Both the position numbers and the translations under genes were made by a program. The notes under the pieces were generated by a model. That model ran no database searches. It was not told the origin of the DNA and saw only the letters and a list, made by a program, of their open reading frames with translations. Below, piece by piece: positions 22,573 through 31,500 of a DNA stretch of 64,000 nt; position 1 is the first letter of the stretch; each line of letters starts with the position of its first letter. Where the stretch lies: positions 62,001 to 126,000 of the forward strand of contig NZ_REFU01000001.1 in the NCBI RefSeq assembly GCF_003688915.1, given 5' to 3'. Origin of the DNA: Rhodococcus sp. SBT000017. GTDB lineage: Bacteria > Actinomycetota > Actinomycetes > Mycobacteriales > Mycobacteriaceae.

Positions 22573-25500
22573 TCAGTCGAGCTCGTTGAGCATTGCGAAC
22601 AGCTCTTCGTCGCTGGCCGTGTCGAGGTCATCGTCGGAAAGCTCGTCGGCGGACGCACGCGGGGGCGGCGAAGTTGCAGTTGTTTCAGCCAGCATTGCCA
22701 ACTCACGCAGTCTCGGGGCAGCCGAACCGATCTCAACCCCAGCACTTTTCGTGATCAGAGTTGCGAGGCGATCGAGTTCTTCCATCAGCGATGGACCTGA
22801 AGGCTTATGAAAGAGCGTGTACAGGTATGTCGCAATCGAATCCGGACTGGGATGGTCGAACACCATCGTCGAAGGAAGTCGTAGACCGGTGGCAGTGCCC
22901 AACCGGTTTCGCAGCTCCACCGAAGTCAACGAGTCGAATCCAAGCTCGGAGAAGCCACGGTCGGGTGCAACCTCGTCGGGATCTCCGTACCCGAGCACAT
23001 TGGCCGTCTCCGCAACGACCAGATCGTGGAGAGCCGTCGCGCGGTCGGTGTCGGACAGCTCGATCAGCGCGCTGTGCATGTTCTTGGATACGCCCGCCAC
23101 AGCGAGTGTCGACGCGTGGGCCCGCACGACTCGTTCTGGGACAAGGTCTCTCAGTACCGCTGGCCTCGGTCCATCCTGGGAGCGCAGGGTGGCCAGGTCG
23201 AGTCTTGTTACCGACACAACCGCATTTTGACCACCGACAGCGAGGTCGAACAGAGACAACGCCTCTTCGGTCGACAGCGGCGGTAGTCCGGCCCGCGCTA
23301 ATCGACGAAGGTCGGCATCTGTCAGGTCGCCGGCCATTCCAGAGCCATCCGCCCAAAGACCCCAAGCCAACGACGATCCGGGTAAACCCAGACCCCGTCG
23401 ATGGACGGCCAGAGCGTCGAGGAACGAGTTCCCCGCAGCGTAATTTCCCTGGCCGGACGTGCCCAGCAGACCTGCAACCGAAGAATAGAGCACGAAAGCA
23501 GACAGTTTTCGGTCCAGCGTCAGTTCGTGCAAGTTCCAGGCGGCAGCAATCTTTGGAGCAAGGACTTTGTCGACTTGGTCCTCGGTCAACGTCGTGATGA
23601 GACCGTCGGCCAGCACTCCTGCGGTGTGCACGATCGAACCTATTGTACGTCCGTCCAATGCTGTGGCCAGAGCGTTACGATCGGATGCGTCGCATGCCAA
23701 CACGGTTACCACGGCACCGTGATTGGTCAGCTCGTCTACCAAGTCTGCGGCCCCGGGAGCTGAGAGACCCCGGCGGGAGAGCAAGATCAGCTCTTCGACA
23801 CCGTGCCTAGTGACCAAATGTCGAGAAATCACAGCGCCAAGGGCACCTGTAGCACCCGTAACCAGAACTGGACCACTGTGCCAATCCGGGTCGACCGATT
23901 CTGGTACGACTGTGGCCAGTCTGGGGACCAACACTCTGTCCCCGCGGACTGCGACCTCCGGTTCACCGGAAGCCAGCGCTGTTTGGAGCGCAGCGGTGTC
24001 GCTCGCACGCTCGAGATCGACCAATACGAATCGATTGGGATTCTCGGTCATGGCGGAGCGCATCAAACCCCATACCGCAGCTCCAGCCGGGTCCGCCGAC
24101 TCCACCTGTGCGCCTTGGGTGACTATTGCCAGAGTTGATTCATCGAACCTGCTCTCGGACAGCCAGTTTCGTACTGAAGCAAGAACGCTGTGGACTGACG
24201 AACGCGCATCGTCGGCGATCGTCAAAGCCACGTATGCAGGCGAGCCCACAACGCTCGATAACGTGGGAGGGTTCACGACGACAGGAGGCAGCTGCGGTGA
24301 GTGGGGCGCATGTGGGAGTTCGCGCCACGTCAGTCGATGTAGTCCGCGCGAGGGAGCTGATACTGCGAGCATCGGGCGGAGCAGTAGTGCTTCGATCGAT
24401 GCGACCAGCACATCACTCGGGCCGAGGAGGGAGACGGCAGCCGATAGAGAACCATCGCCACTGACGGCGACGGAGATATGTGCCTTGACCGCCTCGACCC
24501 CTGCGACGTGGAGTGTGATGCCGGAGAATGAAAACGGTAGAACCGACGGCCTGTCGTCGAGGAATAGCAGCGGATGCAACACCGCATCCAACAATGCCGG
24601 GTGCACCCCGAAAGCGGCAGCTTCCGCACGCAGGGGCCCGGACAGCTCCACTTCGGCCAGTAGGTCTTGTTCGCCTCGGTGCAGTTCACGTAAACCGCGA
24701 AACGCGGGGCCGTAGTCGTAGCCGTATTCGGTCAATGCATCGTAGTCGAACTCGAGTTTTTGATCCGCTTGCACGAGTAGTGGGATTGCATCCAAAGTTG
24801 GGACAAGCGTGCCCTCGGCATGAAGGGTCCACGCACCGTCTTCATCGCGGGACCGAACTGTCACCTTGCCGTTGTCGGGCGAAGCCGTGACGTGCACTTC
24901 GACCGATTCATCGGCTGAAAGCAGGACTGGAGCGCCGATCGTCAGGTCGCCGATACTGGGTAGTCCGAGGTCTTCCCCGGCGCGTAGCACCAACTCGATG
25001 AGCAACGCCCCGGGAAGCATGGTGCTGCCCTGAATTCGATGGTCGGCGAGCCATGGAACTCGTTGCAGCGAGAGATTGCTGATCAACACGATCGAGCCTC
25101 CCTCGAGCTGCACGATCGTGTCGAGTAGCGGGTGATTGTCAGTACTGTCGCGCGCGCGTCCCGTGTTCCGGATGCTCGCAGCTTCGGGAAGCCAATAACG
25201 TTTGGACCGAAATGCGTAGGTGGGCAACGATATCGAATTTGCCTGGGGTAGCGCGGCCGACCAATCGACATGCACGCCACGGGTGTTGAGCGCCGCTAGG
25301 GCAGAGAGGGCAGTGGCTGTCTCTGATCTGTTTGCTCGCAGCAGCGAGACTGCCGAATGTGCGTTGCGGGTAGTGGTTCCGTGGACCAACCCTGTTAGTA
25401 CGGCATCAGGACCCAACTCGACGAATTCGGTGACCCCTTCGGTCTCCAAAGTTTGCACGCCATCAACGAATCGGACCGGACTACGCACATGTTCGACCCA

Positions 25501-28500
25501 GTAGTTCGCGCTCTGCAACAGTCCCGATTCGGCTATGCGACCCGTTACGTTGGATACAACCGGGATTGTTTGTTCACGAAAAGTGATGTCGGCTATGTCG
25601 GCTCGGAACGATTCGAGGATTCCATCCATGTGAGTGGAGTGGAAGGCGTGGCTGACCCTCAGGGATGTGGTTCGTCTTCCCTGTTCCCGAAAGTGTTTAC
25701 CGACTGCTTCCACCGAATGCTCGTCCCCCGAGACCACGGTGGAAGTCGGGGTATTGAACGCGGCGACGTCAACACCCACCACCTTCTTCAATTCCGTAAC
25801 GGTCTCGGCCTCGCTCGCTTCCAGAGACATCATCGCGCCGTCATTACGCGCGGTCTGCATTGCTCTGCCACGGGCTACGATGAGTGTGCATGCGTCGGCG
25901 AGGTCGAGGATCCCGGCTGCGTGTGCGGCGGCGATCTCGCCAACCGAATGGCCTATGACCACATCTGGTTGCACACCGTGATGTCCTACGAATCGGTACA
26001 GTGCAACTTCCAGAGCGAAGGTAGCCGCTTGAGTAAAGAGCGTCTGGTCGAGCATCTTGGAGTCCGAATCACCCTCAGCAGCGAAGAGGATCGCCAGCAG
26101 AGAGGTCCCCAGACGATGATCCAGATGGTTCAGTACCTCATCCAGAGCATCGGCGAACACCGTTGATTTCTCGTATAGTTCGCGACCCATCCCGACTCGT
26201 TGTGCACCCTGGCCGGTGAATAGGAACGCAATTTTTCCCAAACCTGCTCGCCTGCCAGTGAAAACCGAGGGCGAAGATTCGCCAGCGGCTATGTGTTCGA
26301 GACCGTTGATGAATTGCTCTCGATCCGCGGCGAGGACAAGGGCTGTGTGTTCGAGCTTGGCACGCGTAGTTGCCAACGAGAAGCCGATATCAGCAACGTT
26401 CAGCTCAGGACGATCGGCGACGTAAGCCCGCAGTTTGACTGCTTGGTCTGCCAGACCATCGGCGTCGCGGGCCGACAGGACCCACGGGAGGAGTTCTCGA
26501 CTGCGTGGACGAGCCGCATTCTCGTGTCGTATCTCTTGCTCTGGTGCCTCAAGAATCACATGTGCATTCGTGCCGCTGATACCGAACGATGACACGCCGG
26601 CGCGAAGCGGTCGGTCTGCGGTCCATTCGCGCGCAGTGGTCAGAAGCTCGACTGCCCCTGCGTCCCAGTCCACCTGTGACGAGGGAGAATCGACATGTAG
26701 CGTGCGAGGTAGTACACCGTGCCGCATTGCCATCAACATCTTGATTACGCCGCCGACTCCCGCAGCTGCTTGTGAATGACCGATGTTCGACTTCAGGGAA
26801 CCGAGCAGAAGAGGATGATTCGCGTCGCGGTCGGCTCCGTAGGTTGCCATGATGGCCTGCGCTTCGATCGGATCTCCGAGTCGGGTGCCGGTGCCGTGTG
26901 CTTCGACGGCGTCGACGTCTCCGGTGCGGAGCCCTGCCGCTGCCAGAGCATCACGGATGACCCGCTCTTGCGACGGTCCGTTGGGGGCCGTCAAACCGTT
27001 GGATGCGCCATCGGAATTGACCGCCGAGCCTCGGACAATGCCGTGGACTCGATGACCGCGGGCAATTGCATCCGATAGACGTTCGACCAGTAGTAGTCCG
27101 ACGCCCTCCGACCATCCTGTACCGTCCGCGGATTCGGAGAAAGACTTGCACTTTCCGTCAGGCGAGAGACCACGCTGGCGTGAGAACTCGACGAAGGTGT
27201 TGGGACCGGACATTACGGTCACGCCACCGGCCAAAGCCAGGTCGCATTCCCCATTGCGCAAAGCCTGTGCAGCGAGATGCAAGGCAACCAATGACGACGA
27301 GCACGCGGTGTCGACGGTGATCGCCGGTCCCTCCAACCCATAGTTGTAGGCAAGACGACCTGAAATCACGCTGGAGGTATTGCCGGCGAGTAGAAAGCCC
27401 TCGTATTCGGCTGGTGCAGCGTTCAGGCGGGAGGCGTAGTCGTCGTACATCACCCCGGTGTAAACGCCAGTTCTACTTCCTTGCAACGCATTTGGGTCAA
27501 TTCCCGCGTTCTCGAACGTTTCCCATGCGGTTTCCAGTAGCAATCGCTGTTGCGGATCGGTGGCGGTAGCCTCACGCGGAGAAAGGCCGAAGAAATCGGC
27601 GTCGAACAAGTCTGCGTCGTGAAGGAATCCGCCGTGTCTTGTATAGCTGGTCCCGATATGGTCGGGGTCGGGATCGTAGAGCCCGTCGACGTCCCAACCA
27701 CGGTTGGTCGGAAATTCCGAAGTTGCGTCGATACCGTCAGAAACAAGCTGCCACAAAGATTCTGGTGAGTCGACCCCGCCTGGATAGCGGCATGCCATGC
27801 CGACTATGGCAATGGGGTCATTGATCGAGTGGGAGTTCGGAATCGATGTAGGTTCGTTCGGCGCGTTGACCACCAGTAAAGAAAGGAGATGGTCAGCGAG
27901 CTTTCGTGGCGAAGGATAGTCGAAGACTGCCGTAGCGTTCAGGCGTAGCCCGGTCGCTGAGGTCAGTCGATTGCGCAGATCCACAGCCGCAAGTGAGTCG
28001 AATCCTTGATCTTTGAAGGCAGCGGTCAAGTCCACCGTCGCTGCGGTGTCGTGTCCGAGCGCGGTTGCGGTCAGTTCTCTCACCAGTCGGTGGGCCGCCT
28101 CGACCCGAGCAGACTCCGGGAGCATCGCAGTACTGGTCACCCATGCAGAGCCGGCCGGCCGGCCGGTATTGCGGCGGGCGGGCCGAGCCAGTCCACTCAG
28201 GACGGTTGGAATGTCGATGCTGTCGATGGTCGAGGGCGACCAGTGAATTGGCGCGATAACTGCGGCATCAGTGCGCAGCGATGAGTCGAATAGTGCGAGC
28301 CCGTGCTCGGTCTCTAACGGAGCGAAGCCAGATCGTGTCCAGCGGGCCATGTCCGAGCTGGTCAGCGCAGAGCCCATGCCTGCGTTACCGTCCCACAGAC
28401 CCCAGGCCAAGGATGTTCCGGGTAGTCCGGCAGCTCGGCGGTGTGCAGCCAGGGAGTCGAGAACTGTATTCGCGGCTGCGTAGTTGGCCTGTCCAGCGGT

Positions 28501-31500
28501 TCCGACCAGTCCGGAGACCGACGAGTAGAGAATGAACGCGACCAGATGGCGATCGAGGGTCAACTCGTGAAGCAGGAGTGCGGCGTCCGCTTTCGGTCCG
28601 AGGACATCGGCGAACTGCTGATCGGTCAGTGAAGTAGCGGCACCGTCAGCGAGAACGCCCGCAGTGTGTACGACAGCCGAAAGATGAGGGATCTCATCGA
28701 TCAGACCGGCGAGGGATTCGCGATCGGTGACATCGACAGCAACCGCGCGGGCGGTTGCTCCGAGCGCAGTCAGCTCTGCGATGAGTTCGAGCGCTCCCGG
28801 AGCTTCTGGGCCCCGCCGGCTGACGAGTACCAAGTCGGTCGCACCATGTTCGGCGACCACATGTCGTGCCAGTAGTGCGCCCAGCCCGCCTGTTCCGCCC
28901 GTGATCAGAACTGTCCCCTTGCTCAGGTCGGGGGAGATCACGGTAGGCGTTGCCTTGGTGAGTCGAGGAACGTGTAGCGCCCCACTTCTCGAAACCAGTT
29001 GCGACTCACCGGTTGCGACGATCTCGGCAACGTCGTCCTCGCCGTCACTGTCAAGGAGGATGAATCGGTCCGGGTGCTCGCTTTGTAACGAGCGGACCAG
29101 GCCCCACACAGCAGCACCTGCCAAATCGACAGCGGTGTTGTCCGCAGCGGCCCCTCGAGTTCGGACAATGAGTCGTTCCTCTGGGGAATGATCTGCTTTC
29201 ATCCACTCTGTCGCCCTCGCCAAGACTGAAGTGGCTGCAGCGAAGGGCGTCTTCCCTTCGGCGTCGAGAAGACTAACTGGAATGCCGGAAGGTGTCGGTT
29301 TGGGAATTGCGACCCAAGACAGCTGAAACAGACTGTCTACCAGCCCGTCCAGAGTGGACCTCTCCACAGGACGCAACGACAGCGACTCGACTGTCCCGAC
29401 TGGCGCACCCATAGTGTCGGTGATGACTACGGTGGCGATGTCCTTGCCTGTGAGGCTGATTTTTACCCGGTATGCCGACACTTCCGGGCGGATGATGCGT
29501 ACGCCCGCCCACGAGAATGGCAGTTTGACCTCACCGTGCTGGTCGGCGGCGGTAAGAACGAGTGGGTGTAGTACGGCGTCGAGGAGTGCGGGATGTGCGC
29601 CGAAGGACTTGCTGCTCAGTGGTTTCGGGAGGTGAACTTCAGCATATGTGTCGTTGCCATCGCGCCAGAGTGCTGTCAAGCCGCGAAAAGAGGGCCCGTA
29701 CTGGTAGCCGAGGTCAGCTAGTTTGTCATAGATGTCGTCGACGGCTTGCGGATCGCCGGGTGGCGGCCAGTCGGTCAGCGGCTGGCCCGTTGCAGGCTCC
29801 TCGCCCAGAGTTCCGGAGGCGTGGCGGACCCACGTGTCTCCCTGGCGGGAGTGGATGGTGACGACGTGCTCGTCGGACACAGTGACCTGCACATGAACGT
29901 CCGCGCCGGTACTCATTGGAAGAGGTCTCTCCAACGTGAGCTCCTCTATGGAGGACGAACCAACGTACCGGCCGGCGCCAGCCGCAAGCTCGAGCAGTGC
30001 GGTGCCGGGGACAAGCAGGGTGCCGGCAATGGTGTGGTCTGCCAACCACGGTTGTTCGTCGATCGACAAGACCGAGGAGAACACCACGCTGTTGCCCTCG
30101 GCGAGGTCGACTGGATTGTTCAGCAGCGGATGTGCCATCGGGCCAACACCACGCTCGGCGATGTCTCGACGGCGACTGGACAGCCAGAATCGGTCTCGTT
30201 GGAATGGGTAGGTCGGCAAGCTGACCGGTTCGCGGGACGGTAGTGCAAACGATGCACCTCGGGAATACGCACCTGCAACAGCGCGCATGACGGTCTCCGG
30301 TTCGGAATGTCCTCTGCGTGCGGTCGCGAAAACTGTGGCATCACCGGGGAGTGCCGCAGAAGCGAGTGCGGTGAGCACAGCATCCGGTCCTACCTCTACG
30401 AAGACCGTGGCTCCAGCATGGGACAGAGCAAGAAGGGCGTCATGGAAGCGAACGCCCGCCCGAATTTGATCTGACCAATAGTTCGGCGTGGACAGAGTAA
30501 CCGCATCGGCGAGCGCTCCGGTGACCGTGGAAACCATCGGCACCGTCGGCTCGAGAAACCGTACATTTGTCGCGGCCGCACGAAACTCGTCGAGTGCGCT
30601 GTCCATATGCGGTGAGTGAAAGGCGTGACTCACTCGCAATGGATGGATGCGTCGACCTCTAGCTGACCACTGCTCAGCCAACGCGCGGACCGCTTTCGCG
30701 TCACCCGCGACCACCACAGAGCTCGGGCCGTTGACGGCTGCGATCGTCACGCGACCATCGAACTCTGCGAGCGTCGGCAATACCTCGTGTTCGGCCGCGG
30801 CGATCGCAATCATCGCTCCGCCGGTCTGCGCCGACTGCATCAACCGACCACGAGTGACGACCAGCTGCGCAGCGTCTTCGAGATCCAACAAACCAGCTAC
30901 ATGTGCAGCGGCATATTCGCCGACGGAATGACCGGCGACGAGATCCGGGTCCAGGCCATGGGCCTCCAGCAGTCGGGCTTGGGCTACCTCGAATGCAAAC
31001 AATGCGGGTTGCGCGTATTCGGTCCGCTCCAGAGTTTCGTCCGGACCCTCTGCGATGACGTCCCACAAAGGTCGATCTAGCTGCACATCCAGCGCGGCGA
31101 TAGCGTCACCATAGGCCTGTGCGAATACAGGGAAGGCTTTTGCCAGCTCCAAACCCATGCCCACACGCTGCGAGCCCTGTCCAGTAAAAATGAAGGCAGT
31201 TCGTGCTGCTGTGGTTGCTGACCCACGAACGACAGCCGCGGACTCGTGCCCTTCGGCCAGTTCGGCCAGACCGGCCTGCCGTTCCTCCGGTGTACGACCG
31301 ACAATTGCGGCCCGATACTCGAAGCGTGGCCGCGCCGCCAATGCTGCTGCAACTGCCCCTCCATCGATATCGGAGATGGCGTCGCCCAGCACGCCCGCCA
31401 TAGCTTCGAGGGATGCAGGTGAGTTCGCGCTCAGAACCCATGGAGCTGGATACGAATCGGGCTCGGCAGCGATGGCGAACGGGGTGGCCTGCTCCAGGAT